A stretch of 64,000 nt of DNA from Pseudomonas sp. GM80 (GTDB lineage: Bacteria > Pseudomonadota > Gammaproteobacteria > Pseudomonadales > Pseudomonadaceae). Position numbers and translations under genes: made by a program. The stretch covers positions 1 to 64,000 of the forward strand of contig NZ_AKJD01000094.1 in assembly GCF_000282515.1 (NCBI RefSeq), in the 5' to 3' direction. This document shows positions 53,543-62,954 of the stretch, in pieces. How positions within the stretch are numbered: the first letter of the stretch is position 1; every line of letters starts with the position of its first letter. A model generated the notes under the pieces. It was not told where the DNA came from and ran no database searches. It saw only the letters and a program-made list of their open reading frames with translations.

Positions 53543-54853
53543 ATGTCGCACAGCGCCGCAGCTACCCAGACCAAAGAAGACGATAAAAATGCCGTTTACA
53601 AGCGCATCACCCTGCGCTTGATCCCCTTCATCTTCATCTGCTACTTGTTCAACTACCTCGACCGGGTCAACGTTGGATTTGCCAAACTGCAGATGCTCGA
53701 CGCACTGAAATTCAGCGAAACCGTGTACGGCCTTGGGGCCGGGATTTTTTTCATCGGCTACGTGCTGTGCGGCGTACCGAGCAACCTGGCGTTGACCAAG
53801 TTCGGTCCACGACGCTGGATTGCCGTGATGATGATCACCTGGGGCACGCTGTCCACGTGTCTGTTGTTCGTCACCACACCGACCGAGTTCTACACCCTGC
53901 GCCTGTTCACCGGGGCCGCCGAAGCGGGCTTCTTCCCGGGCGTCGTGCTGTACCTCTCGCAATGGTTCCCGACCTTCCGCCGTGGCCGGATCATGGCGCT
54001 GTTCATGTCGGCCATCCCGGTGTCGGGTTTGCTCGGCAGCCCGTTCTCTGGCTGGATCCTCAATCACTTCGCCGCCGGACAAGGTGGTTTGGCAGGCTGG
54101 CAGTGGATGTTCTTGCTGCAAGGCATTCCAACCGTGATCCTTGGCGCCCTCGCCTATTTCCTCCTGAGCGACAGCTTCGCCCATGCCAAATGGCTGACCC
54201 CGCATGAACGCGCGGTGCTGGAGGCGGATCAGGCTGAAGACCTGGCGAACAAACCGAAAACCACCTCGGACTCGCTGCTGGCAGTGTTCAAGAACCCGGC
54301 GATCTGGGCCTTCGGTCTGATCTACTTCTGCATCCAGAGCGGCGTGTACGCGATCAACTTCTGGCTGCCGTCGATCATCAAGAACCTCGGTTTCAGCGAC
54401 AACCTGGTGATCGGCTGGCTCAGTGCGATTCCGTACCTGCTGGCGGCGGTGTTCATGCTGGTCGTCGGGCGTTCGGCAGACTTGCGCAAAGAACGCCGCT
54501 GGCACTTGGTGGTGCCGATGTTGATGGGCGCGATCGGTCTGGTGATTGCGGTGAATTTCGCCGCTAACCCGGCCATTGCCATTCTCGGCCTGACCATTGC
54601 GACCATGGGCGCGCTGACCGGCCTGCCGATGTTCTGGCCTGTGCCAACGGCGATGTTGAGTGCCGGTGCGGCTGCCGGTGGCTTGGCGCTGATCAACTCG
54701 ATGGGGCAAATGGCTGGGTTCCTCAGTCCGTATCTGGTCGGTTGGGTCAAGGACAGCACCGGGTCGACCGATGCAGCGTTGTATCTGCTGGCGGGCGTGA
54801 TTGTTGGCGGGAGTCTGTTGGCGTTGCGGATGACGCGGACGTTGCGGGCTTAA
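53543..54853 (+). CDS. MFS transporter, anion:cation symporter group (tartrate/glucarate type)
   Basis: 436 residues, 12 helices. LFNYLDRVNVGFAKLQML in helix 1 and TGAAEAGFFPGVVLYLSQWFP place it in the ACS family with tartrate, glucarate and phthalate porters. Context (glycerate kinase, CdaR regulator) suggests uptake of a sugar diacid or glycerate. ATG at 53543 has AGAGAG upstream; the earlier start at 53468 runs through the promoter region. Confidence 0.88.
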   Translation: MSHSAAATQTKEDDKNAVYKRITLRLIPFIFICYLFNYLDRVNVGFAKLQMLDALKFSETVYGLGAGIFFIGYVLCGVPSNLALTKFGPRRWIAVMMITWGTLSTCLLFVTTPTEFYTLRLFTGAAEAGFFPGVVLYLSQWFPTFRRGRIMALFMSAIPVSGLLGSPFSGWILNHFAAGQGGLAGWQWMFLLQGIPTVILGALAYFLLSDSFAHAKWLTPHERAVLEADQAEDLANKPKTTSDSLLAVFKNPAIWAFGLIYFCIQSGVYAINFWLPSIIKNLGFSDNLVIGWLSAIPYLLAAVFMLVVGRSADLRKERRWHLVVPMLMGAIGLVIAVNFAANPAIAILGLTIATMGALTGLPMFWPVPTAMLSAGAAAGGLALINSMGQMAGFLSPYLVGWVKDSTGSTDAALYLLAGVIVGGSLLALRMTRTLRA

Positions 54854-54858
54854 TAAAA

Positions 54859-54940
54859 AGTCAAAAGATCGCAGCCTTCGGCAGCTCCTACAGGGGATCA
54901 CGGTCTCATGTAGGAGCTGCCGCAGGCTGCGATCTTTTTG
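54859..54940. repeat. REP pair in outward orientation
   Basis: TCAAAAGATCGCAGCCTTCGGCAGCTCCTACA followed by TGTAGGAGCTGCCGCAGGCTGCGATC; the CTCCTACA ends face each other. Confidence 0.85.
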
Positions 54941-55026
54941 CGTTTTAAAAGGAACAACAATTCACTTTGCGCCCTGTGACTCATCTGGTATTTGTTGGGG
55001 TTTCCCATCGACCAAAGGATTTCGGC

Positions 55027-56040
55027 ATGAACTATCGCACACTGGGTCACTCGGGGCTGCGGGTGTCCACCCTCACCCTGGGCACGATGATGTTTGGCGA
55101 GCAGACCAGCACCGAGGACTCGCTGCGCATCATCGACAAGGCCTGGGATCAAGGCATCAACTTCATTGATACCGCCGACGTCTACACCAACGGTCGTTCG
55201 GAAGAAATCGTCGGCGAAGCGATTGCCCGCCATCGCCACGAATGGGTACTGGCGAGCAAAGTCGGTTTCGGCCCGGCGGACGGCGTGCCGAACCGCAGCG
55301 GTTTGAGCCGCAAACACATTTTCAACGGCCTGGAGGCCAGCCTGACCCGGCTCGGCACCGATTATCTCGACATCTATTACTTGCACCGCGAAGACCACAA
55401 CACGCCGCTGGAAGTGACTGTTTCGGCGATTGGCGATCTGATTCGCCAAGGCAAGATTCGCTATTGGGGCCTGTCCAATTACCGTGGCTGGCGCATTGCC
55501 GAGGCCGTTCGCATTGCTGACAAACTCGGGATTGATCGCCCGGTGATCAGCCAGCCGCTGTACAACATTGTCAACCGTCAGGCCGAGACCGAGCAAATAA
55601 CCGCAGCGCAAACCTACGGTCTCGGCTTAGTGCCTTACAGCCCGCTGGCCCGTGGCGTGCTCAGCGGCAAATACGCGCCCGACATCAAGCCGGACGCCAA
55701 CAGCCGCGCCGGACGTCAGGACAAACGCATTCTGGAAACCGAATGGCGCGTGGAGTCGCTGCGTATCGCCCAGCAGATCCAGCAATACACCGAGCAACGC
55801 GGCGTTGGCATGGTCGAATTCGCGATTGCCTGGGTGTTGAACAACAGCGCGGTGACCTCGGCGATCGTCGGGCCACGCACTGAGGAACAGTGGGATGCGT
55901 ACGCCAAGGCGCAGGCAGTGAAGATCACCGCGCAAGATGAAGCGTTTATTGATTCGCTGGTGACGCCGGGGCATGCATCAACACCGGGGTTCAACGATGT
56001 GAGCCATTTTGTGTCCGGGCGCAAACCCCACTCAATCTGA
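55027..56040 (+). CDS. Aldo/keto reductase
   Basis: 337-residue TIM barrel. The catalytic tetrad is recognisable: Asp and Tyr in FIDTADVYTNG, Lys in ASKVGFG, His in YYLHREDH. SAIVGPRTEEQ forms the cofactor end. Related to the YajO/general stress branch; the physiological substrate is unknown. ATG at 55027 is preferred over the extension to 54967. Confidence 0.88.
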   Translation: MNYRTLGHSGLRVSTLTLGTMMFGEQTSTEDSLRIIDKAWDQGINFIDTADVYTNGRSEEIVGEAIARHRHEWVLASKVGFGPADGVPNRSGLSRKHIFNGLEASLTRLGTDYLDIYYLHREDHNTPLEVTVSAIGDLIRQGKIRYWGLSNYRGWRIAEAVRIADKLGIDRPVISQPLYNIVNRQAETEQITAAQTYGLGLVPYSPLARGVLSGKYAPDIKPDANSRAGRQDKRILETEWRVESLRIAQQIQQYTEQRGVGMVEFAIAWVLNNSAVTSAIVGPRTEEQWDAYAKAQAVKITAQDEAFIDSLVTPGHASTPGFNDVSHFVSGRKPHSI

Positions 56041-56050
56041 CGCCCCCTCC

Positions 56051-56141
56051 TGTAGGAGCTGCCGAAGGTTGCGATCTTTTGATCCTGTTTTTTTTTAAAT
56101 CAAAAGATCGCAGCCTTCGGCAGCTCCTACAATTTTGTGTA
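56051..56141. repeat. Inverted REP pair
   Basis: TGTAGGAGCTGCCGAAGGTTGCGATC and inverted arm after the aldo/keto reductase stop. Confidence 0.87.
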
Positions 56142-56237
56142 CAGGGCTGTTGAAAATAATGACCATCCGGCCAATATTCAGCACAGAAACCACGTATCCT
56201 TCGCGCCCCGTTCGCCCATCACCCCCGCGAGGACAGT

Positions 56238-57119
56238 TTGTCTAAAGGTATCGCTCTATCGGTTTCAGCCTCGGTGCTGTTTGCCGTCATGTACTTCTAC
56301 ACCTCGTTGCTCACCCCGTTGAGCGGCGTAGAGATTTTCGGCTGGCGGATGCTGCTGACTGTGCCGTGCATGACCGTGTTCATGCTGGTGTCCGGGGAAT
56401 GGCGGCGCGTGATGGAGTTGGTTCGCCTGATGGCGGCGAAGCCAAAATTGATCGCCGGCCTGATCGTCTCGGCCGCCCTGCTCGGCGTGCAACTGTGGCT
56501 GTTCATGTGGGCGCCATTGAACGGCTACAGCCTTGATGTTTCGCTGGGTTATTTCCTGCTGCCGCTGGCGATGGTCTTGACCGGGCGGATTGCCTACGGC
56601 GAAAGCCTGTCGTACCTGCAGAAAGTCGCGGTGTTTTTCGCTTCGTTGGGCGTGTTGAACGAGTTGTATCAGGTCGGCGGGTTTTCCTGGGCGACGCTGG
56701 TCGTCGTCGTTGGCTATCCGCTGTATTTCGTGCTGCGCAAGTACTTGAAAACCGACCACCTCGGTGGCTTGTGGGTCGACATGACGCTGATGTTGCCAAT
56801 CGCCTACTGGTTTGTGCATGGCGGCGAACAGGGTTTTGGCGTGTTCGATCAATACCCGGGGTTGATGTGGCTGATTCCGTTGCTCGGCCTGATCAGTGCG
56901 TCGGCGTTGGTGGTGTACATCATTGCCAGCCGTTTGCTGCCGTTTAGCCTATTTGGTTTGTTGAGTTATGTTGAGCCGGTGTTGTTGCTGGGTGTGGCGT
57001 TGTTGCTGGGTGAGAGCATCAAGTCCGGGGAATGGCTGACGTATATTCCGATCTGGATGGCGGTGGTTGTGCTGGTGTTTGAAGGGTTCAAACATTTGAT
57101 GCGTCAGCGTCGTCCTTAA
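56238..57119 (+). CDS. rarD: RarD, EamA-family transporter
   Basis: 293 residues, ten hydrophobic helices. MSKGIALSVSASVLFAVMYFY, the GVEIFGWRMLLTVP loop and the FSLFGLLSYVEPVLLLGVALLLGE end block match RarD proteins of the drug/metabolite transporter superfamily. The substrate is unknown. A TTG start at 56238 follows GAGGACAG; no ATG lies near. Confidence 0.87.
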   Translation: MSKGIALSVSASVLFAVMYFYTSLLTPLSGVEIFGWRMLLTVPCMTVFMLVSGEWRRVMELVRLMAAKPKLIAGLIVSAALLGVQLWLFMWAPLNGYSLDVSLGYFLLPLAMVLTGRIAYGESLSYLQKVAVFFASLGVLNELYQVGGFSWATLVVVVGYPLYFVLRKYLKTDHLGGLWVDMTLMLPIAYWFVHGGEQGFGVFDQYPGLMWLIPLLGLISASALVVYIIASRLLPFSLFGLLSYVEPVLLLGVALLLGESIKSGEWLTYIPIWMAVVVLVFEGFKHLMRQRRP

Positions 57120-57121
57120 AA

Positions 57122-57205
57122 GCAAAAGATCGCAGCCTGCGGCAGCTCCTACATTTGGAATGCATCTTCCCTGTAGGAGCTGCCGCAGGCTGCGATCTTT
57201 TGATC
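57122..57205. repeat. REP pair in outward orientation
   Basis: GCAAAAGATCGCAGCCTGCGGCAGCTCCTACA and TGTAGGAGCTGCCGCAGGCTGCGATC between the convergent rarD and hpd genes. Confidence 0.85.
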
Positions 57206-57210
57206 GTAAA

Positions 57211-57249
57211 AAAAATCCCGGCTCTGCATCGCTGCAGGCCGGGATTTTT
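57211..57249. terminator. Bidirectional terminator after hpd
   Basis: AAAAATCCCGGC ... GCCGGGATTTTT, 12-bp stem, with eight T on the minus strand just past the hpd stop. Confidence 0.9.
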
Positions 57250-57264
57250 CAGTTCAGTGGCGAA

Positions 57265-58341
57265 TTACTCAGTGGCAAGCACACCACGGCGCACCTGATC
57301 ACGCTCGATCGATTCGAACAGTGCCTTGAAGTTACCCTCGCCGAAGCCATCGTCGCCTTTACGCTGGATGAATTCGAAGAACACCGGGCCCATCAGGGTT
57401 TCCGAGAAGATCTGCAGCAGCAGACGCTTGTCGCCCTGCTCCGATGCACCATCGAGCAAGATGCCGCGCGATTGCAGTTGATCGACCGGCTCACCGTGAT
57501 TCGGCAGGCGACCTTCGAGCATTTCGTAGTAGGTGTCCGGCGGCGCGGTCATGAAGCGCATGCCGATTTTCTTCAGTTGATCCCAGGTCTTGATCAGGTC
57601 GTCGGTGAGGAACGCGACGTGCTGGATGCCCTCGCCGTTGAACTGCATCAGGAACTCTTCGATCTGACCTGCGCCCTTGGACGATTCTTCGTTCAGCGGG
57701 ATGCGGATCATGCCGTCTGGCGCGGTCATCGCTTTCGAGGTCAGGCCGGTGTATTCGCCCTTGATGTCGAAATAACGGATCTCGCGGAAGTTGAACAGCT
57801 TCTCGTAGAAGTTTGCCCAGTAAGCCATGCGACCGCGATAGACGTTGTGGGTCAGGTGGTCGATGATTTTCAGGCCGGCACCCACCGGATTGCGATCAAC
57901 GCCTTCGATGAACACGAAGTCGATGTCGTAGATCGAGCTGCCTTCGCCGAAACGGTCGATCAGGTACAGCGGCGCGCCGCCAATGCCTTTGATCGCCGGC
58001 AGGTTCAGCTCCATCGGCCCGGTTTCGATGTGGATCGGCTGAGCGCCGAGTTCCAGTGCGCGGTTGTAGGCGTTTTGCGAATCTTTTACGCGGAACGCCA
58101 TGCCGCATACCGACGGGCCATGTTCGGCGGCGAAGTACGAAGCGACGCTGTTGGGTTCGTTGTTGAGGATCAGGTTGATCGCACCCTGACGATACAGGTG
58201 CACGTTCTTGGAGCGGTGGGTGGCGACTTTGGTAAAGCCCATGATCTCGAAGATCGGCTCCAGGGTGCCCGGCACCGGCGAAGCGAGCTCGATGAATTCA
58301 AAGCCCATCAGGCCCATTGGGTTTTCGTATAAATCGGTCAT
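57265..58341 (-). CDS. hpd: 4-hydroxyphenylpyruvate dioxygenase
   Basis: 358 residues, the length of the P. fluorescens enzyme. The three iron ligands are in place with a one-residue offset: His162 (IIDHLTHNV), His241 (GIQHVAFLT), Glu323 ([11 protein letters not shown]). It converts 4-hydroxyphenylpyruvate to homogentisate in tyrosine degradation and feeds pyomelanin formation. Single-gene unit with a strong terminator; a 31-codon ORF lies just upstream on the same strand. Confidence 0.95.
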   Translation of the reverse strand: MTDLYENPMGLMGFEFIELASPVPGTLEPIFEIMGFTKVATHRSKNVHLYRQGAINLILNNEPNSVASYFAAEHGPSVCGMAFRVKDSQNAYNRALELGAQPIHIETGPMELNLPAIKGIGGAPLYLIDRFGEGSSIYDIDFVFIEGVDRNPVGAGLKIIDHLTHNVYRGRMAYWANFYEKLFNFREIRYFDIKGEYTGLTSKAMTAPDGMIRIPLNEESSKGAGQIEEFLMQFNGEGIQHVAFLTDDLIKTWDQLKKIGMRFMTAPPDTYYEMLEGRLPNHGEPVDQLQSRGILLDGASEQGDKRLLLQIFSETLMGPVFFEFIQRKGDDGFGEGNFKALFESIERDQVRRGVLATE

Positions 58342-58384
58342 GGTGACGCCTCATCATTCTTATCAAATTAACCAGGGTTATTTG

Positions 58385-58480
58385 TCAGTCTGCGAGGTCG
58401 GTGGGTGGCGCACAGGAGATGCCACGCACACTGCGGGCGAGGAAGTCACCGTAGATCAGTTGAAACCCGAATATCTTCAT
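58385..58480 (-). CDS. Candidate 31-residue small protein upstream of hpd
   Basis: ATG at 58480 to TGA at 58385 gives MKIFGFQLIYGDFLARSVRG followed by ISCAPPTDLAD. Third codon positions are mostly G or C (AAG, CTG, ATC, TAC, GAC, TTC, CTC, GCC, CGC), like real genes of the window. The ribosome site is weak (TTGGG about nine bases upstream). AT-rich TACAATAAT about 60 bases upstream could be a -10 box. It could be a free small protein or a leader peptide of hpd. Function unknown. Confidence 0.5.
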   Translation of the reverse strand: MKIFGFQLIYGDFLARSVRGISCAPPTDLAD

Positions 58481-58585
58481 TGTCGACCCAAGGCTTTTGC
58501 GGGCGAGGCTTCTGCTGCCAGAAGACGATTATTATTGTATGCGTAACCCGATTCTACACAGCGTAAATAGGCTTGTCTGCTCTCT

Positions 58586-59533
58586 CTATAAAATCCGCTT
58601 TTTTGCGCCCGGTGCAAGGGGTTTGTTGCACAGGTAAATGCCCCACAGGATCAGCGCACCGCCCAGGCACATGGCCAGCGTCAACTGTTCGCCAAGTAGC
58701 AGCGCGCCGAGGATCACCGCAGTCAACGGATTCAAGGCGATAAACACGCCGGAACGTGTCGCGCCGATTTTGCGAATGCCGTCGTAGTAACCGATGTAGG
58801 CCAGCGCCGAACCGAGCACGCCGAGATAAAGCAGGCTCAGCCATTGCGGCGCGCCGAGGCCGATCAATGTCGTCCAGCTCAGTTCGCCACGCAGTGCAGC
58901 CAGCGTCCAGAGCATGAGCGTGCCGATCAGGATCGAATACGTCACCGTCTGCACCGGGCCGAGTGCCTGATTCAGGCCCCGGGAAAACAGTGAGTAAACG
59001 CCCCACCCCAGCACGCAGCCGAGAATCAACAGGTCGCCCATCCAGGCATCCGCTGTTGCCGCCAGCAATTGTGGGTTGCGGCTGACAATCACCAGGCTCG
59101 CACCCGCCATGCACAGCGCGATGCCGCCGACTTTCAGCCTGCCCAGACGCTCTTTGAACAACAGCCAGGACGCAAGGCCGATCACCGCCGGATTCAACGC
59201 GACAATCAACGAAGCGCGCGAGGCGTTGATGTAGTGCAGGCCGTAAAAGAAGCACAGGTTATAGAAGAAAATCCCGAAGAAACCCAACAGCGTCAATTGC
59301 AGCCACTGCCGGGGCGTCGGGCGCGCCAACGGCACCCGCGCCAGCCATAAAAACCCCAGCAGTGCCGCACTGGCCAGCAAGAAGCGCAGGCTGGCGGCGA
59401 ACAGCGGGCTGAGACTGCCGGCGAGAAATCGCCCGGCAACGAACGTCCCGCCCCAGATCATGGTCACGGCGGCCAGGGTCAGGTAAACCGGCATGTCGGA
59501 AGGTGTCGCGTGGGTCTGTGCAAAATGGCGCAT
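58586..59533 (-). CDS. EamA/DMT family transporter
   Basis: 315 residues with two EamA repeats of five helices (MIWGGTFVAGRFLAGSLSP; SRASLIVALNPAVIGLASWLLFKERLG; SGVFIALNPLTAVILGALLLGE). Inner-membrane exporter of amino acids or metabolites, substrate unknown. Divergent from the LysR gene 79 bases away, which is its likely regulator. Confidence 0.88.
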   Translation of the reverse strand: MRHFAQTHATPSDMPVYLTLAAVTMIWGGTFVAGRFLAGSLSPLFAASLRFLLASAALLGFLWLARVPLARPTPRQWLQLTLLGFFGIFFYNLCFFYGLHYINASRASLIVALNPAVIGLASWLLFKERLGRLKVGGIALCMAGASLVIVSRNPQLLAATADAWMGDLLILGCVLGWGVYSLFSRGLNQALGPVQTVTYSILIGTLMLWTLAALRGELSWTTLIGLGAPQWLSLLYLGVLGSALAYIGYYDGIRKIGATRSGVFIALNPLTAVILGALLLGEQLTLAMCLGGALILWGIYLCNKPLAPGAKKRIL

Positions 59534-59612
59534 ATCACTCCAGAGGGGAAAAGCAGCAACGATGCCGTATCATTCACTTCATTCCTGATCATCGTAAAAT
59601 GAGCAAAAACTC

Positions 59613-60485
59613 ATGACCCTCACCCAACTGGAAATCTTCTCGCTGGTCGCCGAGCTACGCGGTTTCACCCTGGCGGCCCATCGTTTGGGTATTTCCCAGT
59701 CGGCGGTGTCCCACGCAATGAAGTCGCTGGAACAGGAATTGGGCGTCGAGTTGCTGCGTCGGCATCAATCGTCGGTGGAACTCAGCGACATTGGCCAGCA
59801 ACTGTTGCTGCGCGCGCGGGCAATGCTCGGCCTGGCCAACACGCTGCGTCAGGAAGCGGCCGATGCCCGCGGCATGAAAACCGGCACATTGCGCATTGGC
59901 TCGTTCGGCCCGACCTCATCGATCAAATTGCTGCCAAAGATTCTTCATCGATTTCGCCAGGCGCATCCGGGCATTGAGGTGCACATTGATGAAGGGCCGG
60001 ACCGACAGGTGACGCAGTGGCTCGAAGAGCGGCGAATCGATGTTGGTTTTGTTGTGCTGCCGCAGGAGCGCTTCGACACTTTCGCCTTGATTGAAGACCA
60101 GATGGTCGCCCTGCTTGCGCTCGATCACCCGCTGGCGACGCGTTCCGCGGTGAGCCTGAAGGACCTGTGCGACGACCCGTTCGTGCTCACCCAGGCCGGT
60201 TCTTCGGAACTGGTGTCGCGGCTGTTCATGGCGGCAGGCCTGCAACCGAACATTCGCTACCGCTGCTCCCAATTGCTCAGCACCCTCGACACGGTCAGTC
60301 GGGGCGACGCGATCACGATTGTGGCCGAAGGCTCGTTGCCAGACGATCCAACGCCGCGTTACGTGAGGAAACCGTTGTTGCCCGTTGTGCAGCGCCAGAT
60401 CGGCCTGGCCGTCCTCGATCAGCGTCAGTCATCACCCGCCGCACGGGCGTTTATCGAGTTGGCGACGCGCCTCAATCATCAATGA
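59613..60485 (+). CDS. LysR family transcriptional regulator
   Basis: 290 residues. The N-terminal winged helix-turn-helix (LTQLEIFSLVAELRGFTLAAHRLGISQSAVSHAMKSLE, about 2-40) and a co-inducer domain follow the LysR plan. Divergent from the EamA exporter, the classic LysR-target arrangement. Inducer unknown. Confidence 0.9.
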   Translation: MTLTQLEIFSLVAELRGFTLAAHRLGISQSAVSHAMKSLEQELGVELLRRHQSSVELSDIGQQLLLRARAMLGLANTLRQEAADARGMKTGTLRIGSFGPTSSIKLLPKILHRFRQAHPGIEVHIDEGPDRQVTQWLEERRIDVGFVVLPQERFDTFALIEDQMVALLALDHPLATRSAVSLKDLCDDPFVLTQAGSSELVSRLFMAAGLQPNIRYRCSQLLSTLDTVSRGDAITIVAEGSLPDDPTPRYVRKPLLPVVQRQIGLAVLDQRQSSPAARAFIELATRLNHQ

Positions 60486-60600
60486 GCAGCACTAGCGTCG
60501 ACGACCATCTATCCTCCCCTCTGACTCCACTGTTTTTGCGCCGTGCGCCATTGCCCGGCCTGCACTTCAGAGCCCTACTCCATCGCGACAGGATGCGCTC

Positions 60601-62136
60601 ATGCCGTTGACCGTCAGACCCCGCCGCAAGCGCAGCATCCGTATCGTCGTGACGCTGCTCTGCGGCATGCTCCCGATCGTCTTCGGCAGTGTGATTCTGT
60701 ATCTGCAGGCTGAGCGCACGCTACAACACAGCACTCGGCAAACCGCGGAGGAGGCCCTGCGCCAGTTCGACTTGATGCTCGACAACACCGCTCAAGCCGC
60801 TCGCGAACTGTTGCCGCTGGCCGGAAAAGACTGTGAAGAGGTGAAACTGGCGCTGCGCGAGCAAGTCACCCGCCGCCCGTTCGTGCGTTCGACCAATCTG
60901 GTCTGGGACAACAACCTTTATTGCAGTTCACTGTTCGGCCCCTTCAAAGAGGCGGTCAACGCTGGCGATTACCATGAGGGCAAACTGTGGCTGATGAATG
61001 GCAATCCGGTCACGCCCAATACCGCATTGCTGGTGTATCGCCTGAGCGACGGTCGTGGCGGCGCACTGACCACGCTGGATGGCTATCACTTGAGCAACAT
61101 TTTGCGCCTGATCGGTCGAGAAACCCTGCTGTTGCTGCAAGTCGGTGACAACTGGCTGTCCGCTGACGGCAAAGTGCATCAGGGTGCCCTGCCCGCGTTG
61201 CCTGTGGCACAAAGCATGTTGCAGTCCAATCGGTACGCCTTCAGTGTTTCTGCAGGTTTCCCGCAGGGCGAAACCTGGCGCTACATGGCCGACGCATACC
61301 CACCACTGTTCAGTCTGCTGATCTTTTTCGGTGTGGTCTCCGGTGCGATCGGCCACATCGTGCAGAAGCGCTCGACGTCACCAAGCCATGAGATGCTTCG
61401 CGCGCTAGAGGCAGGCGAATTCATTCCTTACTTCCAGCCCGTGGTGCATGGCGACAGTAAACAATGGTCGGGCACTGAAGTGCTGATGCGCTGGAATCAT
61501 CCCAAGGAAGGCCTGGTGCGCCCGGATCTGTTTATCCCGTTCGCCGAACACTCCGGACTCATTGTGCCGATGACCCGCGCGCTGATGCAGCAGACCGCGG
61601 CGCTGTTGGGGCCACAGTCTGCGGGCTTTGCCACGCCGTTTCATATCGGCATCAACATTACCGCGAGCCATTGCCACGACCTGGAACTGGTCGAGGACTG
61701 CAGGGAGTTTCTTGCGGCCTTCATGCCGGGCAGCATCAGCCTGGTTCTGGAGTTGACCGAGCGCGAGCTGATCGAACCGACTGACATCACCCGTCAACTG
61801 TTCGAACAGTTGCACTCGCTGGGTGTGAAAATCGCAATCGACGACTTCGGTACCGGCCATTCAAGTCTCGGTTACTTGCGCAAATTCAATGTCGACTTCC
61901 TCAAGATCGATCAGAGCTTCGTCGCAATGATCGGCATTGACGCGCTCTCGCGGCATATTCTCGACACGATTATCGAACTCTCGGCCAAGCTGGATCTGGG
62001 TATTGTTGCCGAAGGTGTCGAAACTCAGGCGCAAGCCGAATACCTGACCGCTCATCACGTTAACTTCATGCAAGGCTATCTGTTTGGCAAACCCATGCCC
62101 GCCGCCGACTTCATCAACGCATTAAGTCACCATTAA
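60601..62136 (+). CDS. CSS-motif EAL phosphodiesterase (c-di-GMP)
   Basis: 511 residues. Helix 1 (about 15-38) and a periplasmic CSS-motif sensor domain with Cys-Ser-Ser in LYCSSLFGPF (about 103-105), plus Cys near 78, precede helix 2 (about 222-245) and the EAL domain (258-510). The signature reads EVL in TEVLMRW; DDFGTGHSSLGYL, FLKIDQSFV and VAEGVETQAQ are intact, so hydrolysis of c-di-GMP is expected. The family senses redox state through the CSS cysteines. Confidence 0.9.
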   Translation: MPLTVRPRRKRSIRIVVTLLCGMLPIVFGSVILYLQAERTLQHSTRQTAEEALRQFDLMLDNTAQAARELLPLAGKDCEEVKLALREQVTRRPFVRSTNLVWDNNLYCSSLFGPFKEAVNAGDYHEGKLWLMNGNPVTPNTALLVYRLSDGRGGALTTLDGYHLSNILRLIGRETLLLLQVGDNWLSADGKVHQGALPALPVAQSMLQSNRYAFSVSAGFPQGETWRYMADAYPPLFSLLIFFGVVSGAIGHIVQKRSTSPSHEMLRALEAGEFIPYFQPVVHGDSKQWSGTEVLMRWNHPKEGLVRPDLFIPFAEHSGLIVPMTRALMQQTAALLGPQSAGFATPFHIGINITASHCHDLELVEDCREFLAAFMPGSISLVLELTERELIEPTDITRQLFEQLHSLGVKIAIDDFGTGHSSLGYLRKFNVDFLKIDQSFVAMIGIDALSRHILDTIIELSAKLDLGIVAEGVETQAQAEYLTAHHVNFMQGYLFGKPMPAADFINALSHH

Positions 62137-62370
62137 CTAAACGCGATTAAGCCGCAGCTGCCGATTCGGCGCACCAAATTGATACAAAAGACCGCTGTTG
62201 TTACATGAAGACAACAACAGGATTTACTCTGAGCGCATTAACTACTACAATTTTTTCAACCTGAGCAAGATTGGCAGGTGAGCCACTTATCACCGAGTCG
62301 CTTCAAGGCTCTTGGCTTACAGCTTTGTTTGCGGTTGGTATCAGCCAAATACACTATTGGAGTAAAGATA
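62137..62370. other. Upstream region of the MvaT-family gene
   Basis: 234 bases, clearly A+T-rich in the middle (ACTACTACAATTTTTTCAACC). Likely holds the promoter of the nucleoid-protein gene and perhaps autoregulatory sites, since this protein class binds A+T-rich DNA. Confidence 0.5.
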
Positions 62371-62736
62371 TTGTCCAGACTCGCTGAATTTCGTGCAGCT
62401 GAAAAGGCCCTTCAGGAACAGCTCAAGCAGCTGGAGTCGCTGAAGAACGATGCCGGGCTCAAGAAAGAAATCGAATTCGAAGAAAAGCTCCAGGGGCTGA
62501 TGAAAACCTACGGCAAAGGCCTGAAAGACATCATCGCCATTCTCGATCCGAACCCGGCAAAATCCGGCCTGCAAACCTCTGCAGCCCCTAAAACCCGCCG
62601 CGCACGCGTGGTCAAGGTTTATCACAACCCGCACACCGGTGAACTGATTGAAACCAAAGGTGGCAACCACCGTGGCCTGAAAGCCTGGAAGGAACAATAC
62701 GGTGCAGCCACCGTTGATTCCTGGTTGCGCGGTTAA
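62371..62736 (+). CDS. MvaT/MvaU family H-NS-like nucleoid protein
   Basis: 121 residues from TTG 62371, which has GGAG eight bases upstream; earlier in-frame codons look non-coding. The N-terminal coiled coil (LAEFRAAEKALQEQLKQLESLK, to about 60) drives dimerisation. The C-terminal DNA-binding part has NPHTGELIETKGGNHRGLKAW, the AT-rich-DNA-binding motif of this family. Closer to MvaU/MvaV than MvaT by eye. A xenogeneic silencer of A+T-rich genes such as those at 35.6-42 kb. Confidence 0.9.
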   Translation: MSRLAEFRAAEKALQEQLKQLESLKNDAGLKKEIEFEEKLQGLMKTYGKGLKDIIAILDPNPAKSGLQTSAAPKTRRARVVKVYHNPHTGELIETKGGNHRGLKAWKEQYGAATVDSWLRG

Positions 62737-62747
62737 TTCCACGCCAA

Positions 62748-62779
62748 CAAAAAAGCCCTGCTCGATGCAGGGCTTTTTT
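62748..62779 (+). terminator. Rho-independent terminator
   Basis: AAAAAAGCCCTGC-TCGAT-GCAGGGCTTTTTT, 7-bp GC stem flanked by A and T runs, 12 bases after the stop. Confidence 0.92.
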
Positions 62780-62954
62780 ATTGACAATATCTAACAAATG
62801 AAATGATTTTCATCGAGCAAGTTGAGATCGTCCTGTAACGTGCGAACGGTAGAGCGCTAAAATATTTTGCGCCGCGATGTTGCGATCAGCGCCACGGTTA
62901 AACTTTGTGCTTAATCCGTTCGGGTATCTAACCGCGCGGCAATAGAACAGCGCG

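Noticed and set aside
57160..58332. 390-codon plus-strand open frame
   Set aside because: Antisense to hpd and begins in a REP arm.
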